A stretch of 52,130 nt of DNA from NCBI GenBank assembly GCA_948579315.1, contig CAPAOL010000022.1, positions 1 through 52,130 of the forward strand, written 5' to 3'. Source of the DNA: an uncultured Phocaeicola sp. GTDB taxonomy: Bacteria > Bacteroidota > Bacteroidia > Bacteroidales > Bacteroidaceae. The notes beneath the pieces were generated by a model. It did no database searches, was not told where the DNA came from, and saw only the letters and a list, made by a program, of their open reading frames with translations. The translations under genes were made by a program, and so were the position numbers. Position 1 is the stretch's first letter, and every line of letters begins with the position of its first letter. Positions 43,797-51,162 of the stretch are shown here, in pieces.

Positions 43797-44901
43797 TGTC
43801 AGCCTCCATTTCTTGAATTGTACCCTCTTCTACACGAAATATCTTATAATCACTACCTACCTTATATAAAATACGGTCGAGATGTTCCCGGTTCGTATCC
43901 GTTATAAATATCTGCCCGAAATTGTCTCCGGCCACCAGCTTCACTATTTGCTCTACACGGGAAGCATCCAGTTTATCAAAAATATCATCTAATAATAATA
44001 AAGGAACAGTTCTGCCCGTGCGTTTCAAGAAATCGAACTGTGCCAGTTTCAATGCCACCAGATATGTTTTATTCTGTCCCTGCGAACCTTCTTTCTTTAT
44101 CGGAAATTCACCCAACAGCATATTTAACTCATCTTTATGAATCCCCCGCAAAGAGAATCCCATTATCTTATCCCGCTCCCTACTCTGCTTCAACACTTCC
44201 AGCAAAGAAGCATCCCGTGCATGAGACTCATAAGATAATCCCACAGCCTCTTTATCCTGAGAAATAAAAGAATAGAAAGATTGAAAAATAGGAATAAACT
44301 CCCGGATAAACGCTTCACGTTTCCGGAATACGATTTCACCGGCTTGAGACATCATTTCCTCCCATACAAGAAACAACTCCTCCTCCACCGGAAACTCACT
44401 CTTCAGCAATGTATTACGCTGCACCAATGCTTTATTATACCGTATCAATGCTTCAAGATATTCTTTATCATACTGCGAAATCACTACATCCATAAACCGA
44501 CGACGTTCATCACTCCCTCCGGCTATCAATTCAGAATCGGCAGGTGAAACCATCACCAAAGGCAGGAAGCCGATGTGGTCCGAGAAACGACTATATTCTT
44601 TCTTATTCCGTTTAAACTGTTTCTTCGAACGACGTTTCATCCCGCAATAAATCTCTTCAGGAGTTCCGTCCTCCGCTTCATAGAAACCCTGGATGACAAA
44701 GAAGTCTTGTTCATGACGAATATTCTGAGAATCAATCGGATTGCCGGAACTTTTACAGAAGGACAAGAAATACACTGCATCCAGCAAATTCGTCTTCCCC
44801 ATCCCATTCAGTCCGAAAAAACAATTCAGTTTGGCAGAGAATCCCAGCTCCACCTCTTCCAGATTCTTATAATTTAATATGGATATTCGTTTCAGTATCA
44901 T
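43783..44901 (-). CDS. recF: DNA replication/repair protein RecF
   Basis: 372 residues from MILKRISILNYKNLEEVEL; the frame is open 21 codons further but that extension overlaps the promoter box and is not RecF-like. It is an SMC-like ATPase that loads RecA at gaps. Walker A is GLNGMGKTNLLDAVYFLSFC, the signature segment is KKEGSQGQNKTYLVALKLAQ (QGQ motif), and Walker B is VPLLLLDDIFDKLDASR. Coupled by overlap to the DUF721 gene. The integrated element begins about 90 bp upstream of the start codon. Confidence 0.96.
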   Translation of the reverse strand: MILKRISILNYKNLEEVELGFSAKLNCFFGLNGMGKTNLLDAVYFLSFCKSSGNPIDSQNIRHEQDFFVIQGFYEAEDGTPEEIYCGMKRRSKKQFKRNKKEYSRFSDHIGFLPLVMVSPADSELIAGGSDERRRFMDVVISQYDKEYLEALIRYNKALVQRNTLLKSEFPVEEELFLVWEEMMSQAGEIVFRKREAFIREFIPIFQSFYSFISQDKEAVGLSYESHARDASLLEVLKQSRERDKIMGFSLRGIHKDELNMLLGEFPIKKEGSQGQNKTYLVALKLAQFDFLKRTGRTVPLLLLDDIFDKLDASRVEQIVKLVAGDNFGQIFITDTNREHLDRILYKVGSDYKIFRVEEGTIQEMEADNEAQ

Positions 44902-44923
44902 TGTGCACACGTTAATTTGTCCA

Positions 44924-44931
44924 CAAAAGTA
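44924..44931 (-). promoter_or_regulatory. -7 box of recF
   Basis: On the - strand TACTTTTG, an exact TAnnTTTG match, 22 bp before the recF ATG. The upstream side is intact host DNA up to the element boundary near 44994. Confidence 0.6.
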
Positions 44932-44993
44932 GCAAGATTTTCGTGGTTTTCGGGTGTAAAACAAAAAAAGATGCTTCTAAATTTCATTTGTAG

Positions 44994-45012
44994 ATATAAA
45001 AAAACTACTTTT
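44994..45012. repeat. attL: left copy of the 19-bp direct repeat
   Basis: ATATAAAAAAACTACTTTT, identical at both ends of the element. Identity stops at 45013 (T here, G on the right) and at 44993 (G here, A on the right). Confidence 0.85.
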
Positions 45013-45137
45013 TCTTGGAAACGCAATTCATTTATTATGAGCGTTGTTTTTAAGTGAGTTAATCAGTAAAAAGCTCGTTTTTGCCATAAAAATAACTAAG
45101 TTAAGAACGAGAATCAATCTCAAACTTTAAGAACAAT

Positions 45138-46775
45138 ATGGAAGAACAGCTTTTCTTTAATTTCAATTTAAACTTTAACCTACGCAACCAAAAGTGTGAA
45201 AAACCAAGTCTTATATATAGTGTTGTGACGTGGCAAGGAAAACAGCTAAAAGTAAGTACGGGCATGAAAGTCTTTCCTGACCAATGGGACAAGAAAAAAC
45301 AACTATGCAAAGTAGGAACAGGGTTAAGCAAATTGGATAATCGAAATAACACCATCGCAAATAACAAAATTAAAGATACATTATTTGCATTTTCAGAGCT
45401 AAAACTTTTCCTTTGTGAACAAGACGAATTCAATTATGAAGACTTTTATACAATCTTACGCAAATATTTAAATCCCACATTAAAAACAAAGAAATTAATT
45501 ACAAAGAATATGAAAAATGCAACAATTACAATATCAAGGCATATAGATAAAGGTAGTCAGTCTGAACAAAGTAAGAAAATCTATCATGGAAACATCAATA
45601 CTTTTAAAAAATTTCTAAATGTCAGTGGCATACAAGACACATGGGCTAATATAAATAAAGATACTATAGAAAAATACAAGCAGTGGTGCATTGATAAACA
45701 CGAAGTTTGGAATACTACAAATAATAAAATAGATTTTATTAAAAACATTCTTAAAGAAATTGATGAAATAAACGGAATATGGGATTACAATAAGAGTAAA
45801 ATAGACAAAATCAAAAGAATTCCCTGTAAACTTTCCAATAAAGAACAACACGAATTACAATTGGCATTAAATGAAAAGGAAATAATAACCTTATATCGTC
45901 TTAACCAACTAAGTGAAGAAGAAACTGAAATAAGAGACATTTTCATATTACAGACCTTAGTAGGGCAGCGCATTGGAGATATGCACAAAGTTTTTGATGG
46001 AAGTATAGCCATAAACGAAAATGCTACAATCACAATTACACAGCAGAAAACAAAAGAAAGTGCCACTATACCAATTTTCCCACTAACCCAAGAATTACTA
46101 CAAAAGTACCAACAGGGATTTCGGTATATTGATACAAACCTAAAAAAAGACCAAGATAAAATCAATACAGCCATCAAAAAGATAGCTGCACAAGCAGGGC
46201 TAACCACATTGCAAACATACGTACAACAATACGGATATGACAGAAAAAATATAAGTAAAAGAATGTGTGACAGAATTCACACACATACAGCAAGACATTC
46301 ATTTATTACTATGATGTGCCTATGTAATGTTCCAAAAGAAGATGTTATTATTGCTACGGGACATACAGATACCAAAATGATAGATAAGGTCTACTTGCAT
46401 CTACAAGATGCAGACAAAAGGAATAAAGTTAGTAAGTCATTCGCTAATTTAGACAGTTCCATATTCGGAGGATATAACTCTGATTGTATATCCGAAAAAC
46501 AAAATAACAATCCTCCCACTTCTTTAAGCAGTAATTCTGAAATAGGTGCAATCAAAGAATTAGCCAAAGAAAATGTCATATTAGAACAAAACAACAAGAA
46601 AGTACAAGAAAAACTCAACTCAATATTAAATATAAATGAAATAGTTAAACAACATGATGAATATACCACAGAACGTCTGCAAGAGTTTATAGAGTATGGT
46701 TCTCTTAGCGGATTTGAGGATAATGACATTGATGATGATTTGGACATTGATATATCCGATAATAGCCTGAAATAA
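45138..46775 (+). CDS. Tyrosine recombinase/integrase with a long acidic C-terminal tail
   Basis: 545 residues. An N-terminal arm-binding-like region (LIYSVVTWQGKQLKVSTGMKVFPDQW, typical of Bacteroidales integrases) is followed by a SAM-like core-binding domain and the catalytic domain. The catalytic residues are Arg278 (LVGQRIGDMH), His383 and Arg386 (HTARHSF), His409 (ATGHTDTKMID) and the nucleophile Tyr419 (KVYLHL). It should integrate and excise the element at the 19-bp repeat. Unusually, about 125 residues follow the tyrosine. They are predicted partly coiled coil (about 465-500) and end in an Asp/Glu-rich stretch (NDIDDDLDIDISD). Typical relatives stop about 20-30 residues after the tyrosine. 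No directionality factor gene was recognised. Confidence 0.94.
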   Translation: MEEQLFFNFNLNFNLRNQKCEKPSLIYSVVTWQGKQLKVSTGMKVFPDQWDKKKQLCKVGTGLSKLDNRNNTIANNKIKDTLFAFSELKLFLCEQDEFNYEDFYTILRKYLNPTLKTKKLITKNMKNATITISRHIDKGSQSEQSKKIYHGNINTFKKFLNVSGIQDTWANINKDTIEKYKQWCIDKHEVWNTTNNKIDFIKNILKEIDEINGIWDYNKSKIDKIKRIPCKLSNKEQHELQLALNEKEIITLYRLNQLSEEETEIRDIFILQTLVGQRIGDMHKVFDGSIAINENATITITQQKTKESATIPIFPLTQELLQKYQQGFRYIDTNLKKDQDKINTAIKKIAAQAGLTTLQTYVQQYGYDRKNISKRMCDRIHTHTARHSFITMMCLCNVPKEDVIIATGHTDTKMIDKVYLHLQDADKRNKVSKSFANLDSSIFGGYNSDCISEKQNNNPPTSLSSNSEIGAIKELAKENVILEQNNKKVQEKLNSILNINEIVKQHDEYTTERLQEFIEYGSLSGFEDNDIDDDLDIDISDNSLK

Positions 46776-47066
46776 TACTGTTTGGCAGGTGTATTGTTTT
46801 TCAATTTGTCAGGTTATTATATTTCTTCAAATCATTGTTTGACATATTTACAACGCGGTTTGTGGGGATTGGAGAGGTTGATAATGAAACAAAAACACGC
46901 AAGTATGGTACTACGTATCCCCGCTTTTAAAATAGCAGAATATCTTCAACCTTTCTACTTCACAGCCATTTGCCGTGTAAATCATTTTTTTTCAGAAAAT
47001 AGTGCAGTTAAATATTGAACTTTCCTACTCTTTTAACTACTTATCTATATAATATTAGATTAATAT

Positions 47067-47279
47067 ATGAAAGAGGAAACAAAAAAGAAAATTAGTATGC
47101 GCTTGCGAGGACGAAAAAAATCTGCAACTCATTGTAAGCACATCTCCCAAAGTCTTCAAGCATTGAAGAAGACTAAAGAGCACAAAGAACATCTTAGTGC
47201 TTCGTTACGAGAGTACCATAAGAATAATAAAACAAAAATAGAAAGAGATGAGAAAGAAAAAGAGCATAATAAGTGTTGA
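47067..47279 (+). CDS. Small basic protein with NUMOD3-like repeats
   Basis: 70 residues, almost half Lys, Arg or His. It contains two to three units resembling the NUMOD3 DNA-binding module of homing endonucleases (consensus about KISEALKGRKHSEETRKKIS): EETKKKISMRLRGRKKS, THCKHISQSLQALKK and KEHLSASLREYHK. There is no nuclease domain, and the protein ends there. It overlaps the rep-like gene by 32 bp, implying translational coupling. The family match is by eye and is moderate. A DNA-binding accessory to the initiator is a reasonable guess. The 291-bp stretch before it (46776-47066) has no convincing gene. Confidence 0.55.
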   Translation: MKEETKKKISMRLRGRKKSATHCKHISQSLQALKKTKEHKEHLSASLREYHKNNKTKIERDEKEKEHNKC

Positions 47280-48150
47280 TAAATTAACCCTTTGTTATAA
47301 GGCAACTGATGAAGTTATTGATAAATTGAATGAATATAACGAATTAATAGATAGTGATGATAGTTTTACGCTTGTGCGTGTGCCAAGTGATGAGGCTTTA
47401 TTCGCCAATAGCTTTCATGTAATGGTTTCTTTTGATGGGTTCGGTAGGACACATCAAAAGAAATTCGCCACATTAAAAACAAAATTACGTAGCATGGGAG
47501 ATGATAAAGTTAATTATGTGTGGTTGTATATTGAAAATTGGGTCTTCTATGAGGTGTTTGGCATATATGACAGTGGTAAATGTAATTGGTTGGCTTGTGT
47601 GGACTATATTGCGGATGAATTAGGATTAAGCCTCAACAACATTACGGATTTGCACGTGGCATTAGATACAAATATTAATTTTGCGAAGAAAATCAAACAT
47701 GCGCAGTTTAATGATGATTATGAGGTGATATTAAACGGAAAGGCGCGTTTAGACAAGAAAGAAGTGTTAGATGAAATTTTGCACATACAAACGGGAGACC
47801 AATGTCGTTTAAAGACTTTAACTATTTGTATTAGCCCGAAGAAACAAGACGGACTGTCATTAAAGGTGTACGATAAGAAAAAAGAATTGGAAAAATCGAA
47901 CAAAAAATATATTCCACAATGGAATGGACTTAATGATAAAGATTATCGGGTAGAATTAACGATAAAAAACGAGCATTTGAAAGAGTTTTATCAATGGAAA
48001 GGTGAAGTTATTCCCAATGAATTGCTAATGGCTACATTAGCGTCACAATCGCAAAGTCAAAATTTGCTTTTTGATATGCTTTATTATTTTTCTAATAGGC
48101 TACTGCGTTTTCGTTATGGTGGAAAGTGCATTTCAATTTTTCAACTTTGA
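47248..48150 (+). CDS. Replication initiation factor-like protein (Rep_trans type)
   Basis: 300 residues. It has the pattern of the Rep_trans (PF02486) group of phage and plasmid rolling-circle initiators: a DKLTLCYK opening, a central ITDLHVALDTNI with acidic metal-binding character, LSLKVYDKKKELEK, and YRVELTIKNEHLKEF near residue 230. I can name the family but not assign the nicking tyrosine with confidence. It would nick the element DNA to start replication or single-strand transfer. The position directly after the small NUMOD3-like gene and ahead of a serine recombinase suggests a plasmid-like module inside the element. Confidence 0.7.
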   Translation: MRKKKSIISVDKLTLCYKATDEVIDKLNEYNELIDSDDSFTLVRVPSDEALFANSFHVMVSFDGFGRTHQKKFATLKTKLRSMGDDKVNYVWLYIENWVFYEVFGIYDSGKCNWLACVDYIADELGLSLNNITDLHVALDTNINFAKKIKHAQFNDDYEVILNGKARLDKKEVLDEILHIQTGDQCRLKTLTICISPKKQDGLSLKVYDKKKELEKSNKKYIPQWNGLNDKDYRVELTIKNEHLKEFYQWKGEVIPNELLMATLASQSQSQNLLFDMLYYFSNRLLRFRYGGKCISIFQL

Positions 48151-48271
48151 TATTAAGGTTGCTTTGAGCAGGGGTATTAGCAAACCACCCTGCGAAGCAG
48201 CTCTTTAAAGCTCTAATTAATTATCAATTAATATTTTATATGGTACAAAATGCGTAGCACTTATCTTTTAT

Positions 48272-48342
48272 GTATTCAAATTGAAAGTGTATTCAAATAA
48301 ATCTACAATACGATAAAATGAATACTACATATTGTATTCAAT
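48272..48342. repeat. Three direct repeats of GTATTCAA upstream of the serine recombinase
   Basis: GTATTCAA occurs at 48272, 48289 and 48334, with spacings of 17 and 45 bp, in an otherwise AT-rich leader. They could be operators or recombinase-binding sites. The spacing is irregular, so iterons of a replication origin are less likely. The gap from 48151 to 48412 holds only these and the promoter. Confidence 0.45.
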
Positions 48343-48357
48343 TTATTCTTTGATTAA

Positions 48358-48389
48358 TTTGCATACAACAAAATAAATGATTATCTTTG
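48358..48389 (+). promoter_or_regulatory. Promoter of the serine recombinase gene
   Basis: TTTG at 48358-48361, exactly 20 bp, then TATCTTTG at 48382-48389: the full Bacteroides consensus. The predicted start lies about 15 bp before the ATG at 48413. Confidence 0.8.
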
Positions 48390-48412
48390 TCTCATAATCA
48401 AAAAGTCAATAT

Positions 48413-49042
48413 ATGAGAGCGATAATATATGCACGTGTTAGTTCAACGACTGACCGACAAACAACCGATAGACAAGTGGAAGACTTAAAATCTTATGCGG
48501 AATATTCCAAAATGGAAGTTGTAAAAGTCTTTGAGGAAAAGATAAGTGGGGCAAAGAAGAATACGGAGCGTCCAATTCTCGTTGAGGCTTTGAACTATTG
48601 TCGGACGGAAAATATAGATATGTTGTTGGTATCTGAATTAAGTCGGTTGGGGCGCAATGCTTTTGAAGTATTAGAGGCAGTGAAAGGTTTGGTTGATGAC
48701 GGAATTAATTTATACATGCAAAAAGAAAAATTTACGCTATTGGACGATGAGAAACAACCGTCCATGTTTGCACCCATAATGCTTGCTACCTTGTCAACCT
48801 GTTCTCAATTAGAACGGGAGAACATTAAGTTCCGTCTTAATTCGGGACGACAGCAGTACATTGCCAAAGGTGGGCAACTTGGACGGAAAATGGGTAGCAT
48901 AAAAAGTGCGGACAAAAAGAAAGAAGAGTATAAGGACGTGCTAAAGGCATTAAGACAAGGATACTCTGTGAGGAAAGTGGCAAAACTTACCGACACGTCA
49001 GCCTCAACCGTTCAGCGTTTAAAGAAAGAGTTTCAGTTATGA
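48413..49042 (+). CDS. Small serine recombinase (resolvase/invertase type)
   Basis: 209 residues, resolvase-sized. The catalytic Ser10 is in IIYARVSST; the family ARVST is almost intact. The downstream active-site arginines lie in LLVSELSRLGRNAFEVLEAV. The long helix E (LSTCSQLERENIKFRLNSGR) and a helix-turn-helix (LRQGYSVRKVAKLTDTSASTVQRLKKEF, 175-205) complete the fold. It may resolve multimers of the element or invert DNA. It has a perfect consensus promoter and ends inside a 31-bp palindrome. Confidence 0.93.
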   Translation: MRAIIYARVSSTTDRQTTDRQVEDLKSYAEYSKMEVVKVFEEKISGAKKNTERPILVEALNYCRTENIDMLLVSELSRLGRNAFEVLEAVKGLVDDGINLYMQKEKFTLLDDEKQPSMFAPIMLATLSTCSQLERENIKFRLNSGRQQYIAKGGQLGRKMGSIKSADKKKEEYKDVLKALRQGYSVRKVAKLTDTSASTVQRLKKEFQL

Positions 49043-49072
49043 TTAAGGGTGCGTAATTTACGCACCCTTAAT
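49042..49072. repeat. Perfect 31-bp palindrome between convergent genes
   Basis: ATTAAGGGTGCGTAA at 49042-49056 and its exact complement at 49058-49072 around a single central T. It overlaps the last base of the serine recombinase stop codon. It may be a bidirectional terminator for the convergent recombinase and lipoprotein genes, but there is no strong T tract. A recombinase site is possible. Confidence 0.75.
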
Positions 49073-49081
49073 ACAGTTGGA

Positions 49082-49573
49082 TTATTTCCCGAAATCATAC
49101 ATTAGGGTTACAGTGCCATTAAATTTGTAAATATCGCCTTTATATACCATTTCAAGTTGTTCAAATTTGATGGTTATTTCACTTTTTTCTTTGTTGGTAT
49201 CCATCACAGTTGCTTTGCCGTTTTGATACGAATAACTTTCCCAAGAAGAGGCTTCGGGAGGGGATAATGTGAGTTGCATTTTTGACACATCATCTCCTTT
49301 TTTAAGGTCTGCGGCACTTTGAAAAGAGAACATATAATATTCAAGGTCATTAGTGCCATTTTTTACATTGTCAACAGTGATTGTAAATTCTCCGCTACCA
49401 TTACTCCAAGAACCCTCCAATCCTGCGATAGTGGATATAGTTCTCATTACACCGTTAATTTCAATGGTGTTACCATTTGTTTCATTGTTTTCATCGTCAT
49501 TACCACATGACATAAGAGTAAATGATAATGTAGCTAATAGTATTATAGAAAAAAAATATATATACTTCTTCAT
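49082..49573 (-). CDS. Lipoprotein carried by the element, function unknown
   Basis: 163 residues with a lipoprotein signal (lipobox TLMSC, predicted Cys23). The mature protein starts NDDENNETNGNTIEINGVMR and is beta-rich (AGLEGSWSNGSGEFTITVDN, then KSEITIKFEQLEMVYKGDIY). I recognise no family. It is convergent with the serine recombinase and lies 35 bp downstream of another lipoprotein gene. Such cargo lipoproteins are common on Bacteroides elements and may alter the surface, but nothing in the sequence shows what this one does. Confidence 0.75.
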   Translation of the reverse strand: MKKYIYFFSIILLATLSFTLMSCGNDDENNETNGNTIEINGVMRTISTIAGLEGSWSNGSGEFTITVDNVKNGTNDLEYYMFSFQSAADLKKGDDVSKMQLTLSPPEASSWESYSYQNGKATVMDTNKEKSEITIKFEQLEMVYKGDIYKFNGTVTLMYDFGK

Positions 49574-49608
49574 AGCTTTTTTTGTTAAGATGGATTTATA
49601 TTATTCTT

Positions 49609-50007
49609 TTATTTGATTTTAATAACGCGAAAATTGTTCTTGTTGTCAATGATTACACCATTTGCGCCAAGTTTACGAGCCTTACGTGCGGCTTTCCATA
49701 AGAGGTATTTTTCAAGTCTTGGGCGTTCGGGTCTCACTAATGGCAAAATCCACGGAGTGTATGCCCCCAACGCAACCACTTCAAAATCTTTTCCTACCTC
49801 ATTTTCATTCATATACACATTTACATTTTCATAGGTATCTTTTTTCTTCTTATCAGTCTTGAACAAAGTTTTACCAAGCAATGTAGTGTGATTGATTTTT
49901 TTCTCGTAATTCGTTTTCAATTTGTCAGTACTCATATAATTCACCGTACTGCAAGATGAAAGAGCGATACACCCGATGAGTGCAAAGCCAATTACATGTT
50001 TATTCAT
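49609..50007 (-). CDS. Small lipoprotein carried by the element, function unknown
   Basis: 132 residues with a lipoprotein signal (MNKHVIGFALIGCIALSSC, predicted Cys19). The mature part is basic and ends LWKAARKARKLGANGVIIDN, then NNFRVIKIK, resembling small stress or YbjQ-like beta-alpha folds in a general way only. I recognise no family. It is first in a leftward pair with the lipoprotein at 49082. Its leader, from the promoter box near 50258, would be about 240 nt and would contain the interleaved inverted repeats at 50065-50213, so translation of this gene could be RNA-regulated. Confidence 0.72.
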   Translation of the reverse strand: MNKHVIGFALIGCIALSSCSTVNYMSTDKLKTNYEKKINHTTLLGKTLFKTDKKKKDTYENVNVYMNENEVGKDFEVVALGAYTPWILPLVRPERPRLEKYLLWKAARKARKLGANGVIIDNKNNFRVIKIK

Positions 50008-50064
50008 ATAAAATAAGATTTTGTGTGTTCGGCAGCCCCGACTGAACGTTAATATAAAGAAAGA

Positions 50065-50213
50065 GGCGTGGGTACTGTTAGTTTATTCACTGTTAAGCAT
50101 CGCCAAACGCTCCTACTACAAATAAACAACAGCCCACGCCCTTACTTATGTAAGTACGTGAGCATTCAGTTGTCCATCCCGTAGTAGTCTAAAATTTGGC
50201 GATTTTAACAGTG
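50065..50213. repeat. Interleaved inverted repeats A-B-A'-B' (pseudoknot topology)
   Basis: Arm A (50065-50087) pairs with A' (50121-50140): GGCGTGGG with CCCACGCC, and TTTATT with AATAAA. Arm B (50088-50119) pairs with B' (50181-50213): CACTGTTAA, ATCGCCAAA and CTACTAC each find an exact complement. Because B lies between A and A', and A' lies between B and B', both stems together form a pseudoknot. A and B also share ACTGTTA, so B could compete for A'. Between A' and B' lies a small hairpin (ACTTA/TAAGT at about 50144-50155). ACTGAA at 50041 and TTCAGT at 50165 form a further possible pair. Confidence 0.85.
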
Positions 50214-50257
50214 GGATTTCACTAAACGCATCTCATTTAAATTCTAAAATGTCGGTG

Positions 50258-50265
50258 CAAAGATA
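50258..50265 (-). promoter_or_regulatory. Leftward -7 box in front of the interleaved repeats
   Basis: On the - strand TATCTTTG (50265-50258), an exact TAnnTTTG match. Transcription from here would read through B', A', B and A into the lipoprotein gene at 50007. No good -33 box was found. Confidence 0.45.
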
Positions 50266-50307
50266 CAAAGTTTTTTTTGTTTGGCATGGAAGAAAAGAAT
50301 AATTCAT

Positions 50308-50315
50308 TATCTTTG
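50308..50315 (+). promoter_or_regulatory. Rightward -7 box near the right end of the element, pointing at the TPR gene
   Basis: TATCTTTG, an exact TAnnTTTG match, with TTTG at 50280-50283 but a long 24-bp spacer. It could drive the host TPR gene at 50456 across the right boundary. Confidence 0.4.
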
Positions 50316-50387
50316 CGCAGAATTTATGGCAGCAATAGTAGCAGATACTAATAACCAACTTTATAATTAGTTGTTTTTCAGTACCCA

Positions 50388-50406
50388 ATATAAAAAAACT
50401 ACTTTT
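50388..50406. repeat. attR: right copy of the 19-bp direct repeat
   Basis: ATATAAAAAAACTACTTTT, identical to 44994-45012. The repeat plus the next base G (50407) contains TACTTTTG (50400-50407), a TAnnTTTG box likely to be the native -7 element of the TPR gene. Confidence 0.85.
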
Positions 50407-50455
50407 GCGAGTCGAAATATCAAACTGTGAATAATAACAAAAAGAATCATATAAA

Positions 50456-51139
50456 ATGGCAGAACAAAAGAATCAGAACGAACATCTGAACGTAGAAGAT
50501 GCACTGACACAATCAGAAGCATTTCTTATCAAGTACAAAAACGCAATTATTGGCGGTGTTGTTGCTGTGATTATTATTGTAGCAGGTTTTATCATGTACA
50601 AAAACCTCTATGCTGAACCGCGTGAAGAAAAAGCACAAGCAGCTCTTTTCAAAGGACAGGAATACTTTGAACAGGATGCTTTTGAACAGGCTTTGAACGG
50701 TGACAGCATCGGTTACACAGGATTCCTGAAAGTTGCTGATGAGTACAGCGGAACAAAAGCAGCTAATTTGGCAAAAGCTTATGCTGGTATTTGCTACGCA
50801 CAACTTGGCAAATATGAAGAAGCAGTGAAGATGCTGGATAGCTTCAATGGAAAAGACCAAATGGTTGCTCCGGCAATCCTGGGTGCTGCAGGTAACTGCT
50901 ATGCACAACTTGGCCAACTGGACAAAGCTGCTTCTACTTTACTATCGGCAGCAGACAAAGCTGACAACAACACATTAAGCCCGATTTTCCTGATACAAGC
51001 CGGAGAAATCCTGGTAAAACAAGGAAAATATGACGATGCAATAAACGCTTACACTAAGATCAAGGATAAATACTTCCAGTCTTATCAAGCTATGGACATC
51101 GACAAATATATCGAACAGGCTAAATTGATGAAAAAATAA
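50456..51139 (+). CDS. Membrane-anchored tetratricopeptide-repeat protein
   Basis: 227 residues. A short cytoplasmic N terminus is followed by one membrane segment (AIIGGVVAVIIIVAGFIMY, about 32-50). The rest is helical with TPR-like units (AKAYAGICYAQLGKYEEAVKMLD, then GAAGNCYAQLGQLDKAASTLL and ILVKQGKYDDAINAYTKI). The design resembles YfgM-type periplasmic TPR proteins, which assist folding at the membrane, but that is an analogy. In an empty site it would be divergent from recF. The element now separates the two. ribH follows after 153 bp. Confidence 0.85.
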   Translation: MAEQKNQNEHLNVEDALTQSEAFLIKYKNAIIGGVVAVIIIVAGFIMYKNLYAEPREEKAQAALFKGQEYFEQDAFEQALNGDSIGYTGFLKVADEYSGTKAANLAKAYAGICYAQLGKYEEAVKMLDSFNGKDQMVAPAILGAAGNCYAQLGQLDKAASTLLSAADKADNNTLSPIFLIQAGEILVKQGKYDDAINAYTKIKDKYFQSYQAMDIDKYIEQAKLMKK

Positions 51140-51162
51140 TACCTTATTATATAAGGAGATCG

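Larger units (their letters stand above)
44994..50406. mobile_element. Small integrated mobile element (about 5.4 kb) with recombinases and a Rep-type protein
   Basis: Bounded by an exact 19-bp direct repeat at 44994-45012 and 50388-50406, the expected product of site-specific integration by a tyrosine recombinase. Repeat start to repeat start is 5394 bp. Contents in order: tyrosine recombinase next to the left end, a NUMOD3-like small protein, a Rep_trans-type initiator, a serine recombinase, and two leftward lipoprotein genes. It lacks transfer genes and a relaxase of known type, so it is not self-conjugative. It is visibly more AT-rich than the flanking recF and TPR genes. A replicating-plasmid or phage-like intermediate after excision is plausible but unproven. 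Confidence 0.85.

Noticed and set aside
46850..46930. Rolling-circle origin from GGGGAT and ATCCCC near 46872 and 46917
   Set aside because: Only six bases pair across about 40 bp. Too weak to call an origin, although one is expected somewhere near the rep-like gene.
46782..47018. 78-residue open frame after the integrase
   Set aside because: It starts six bases after the integrase stop, but its composition and sequence resemble no protein I know, and it has no promoter or ribosome site. Probably chance in AT-rich DNA.
49082..50007. Toxin-antitoxin or immunity pair
   Set aside because: Both products have clear lipoprotein signals and are not of toxin or antitoxin type; no overlap or regulatory domain.
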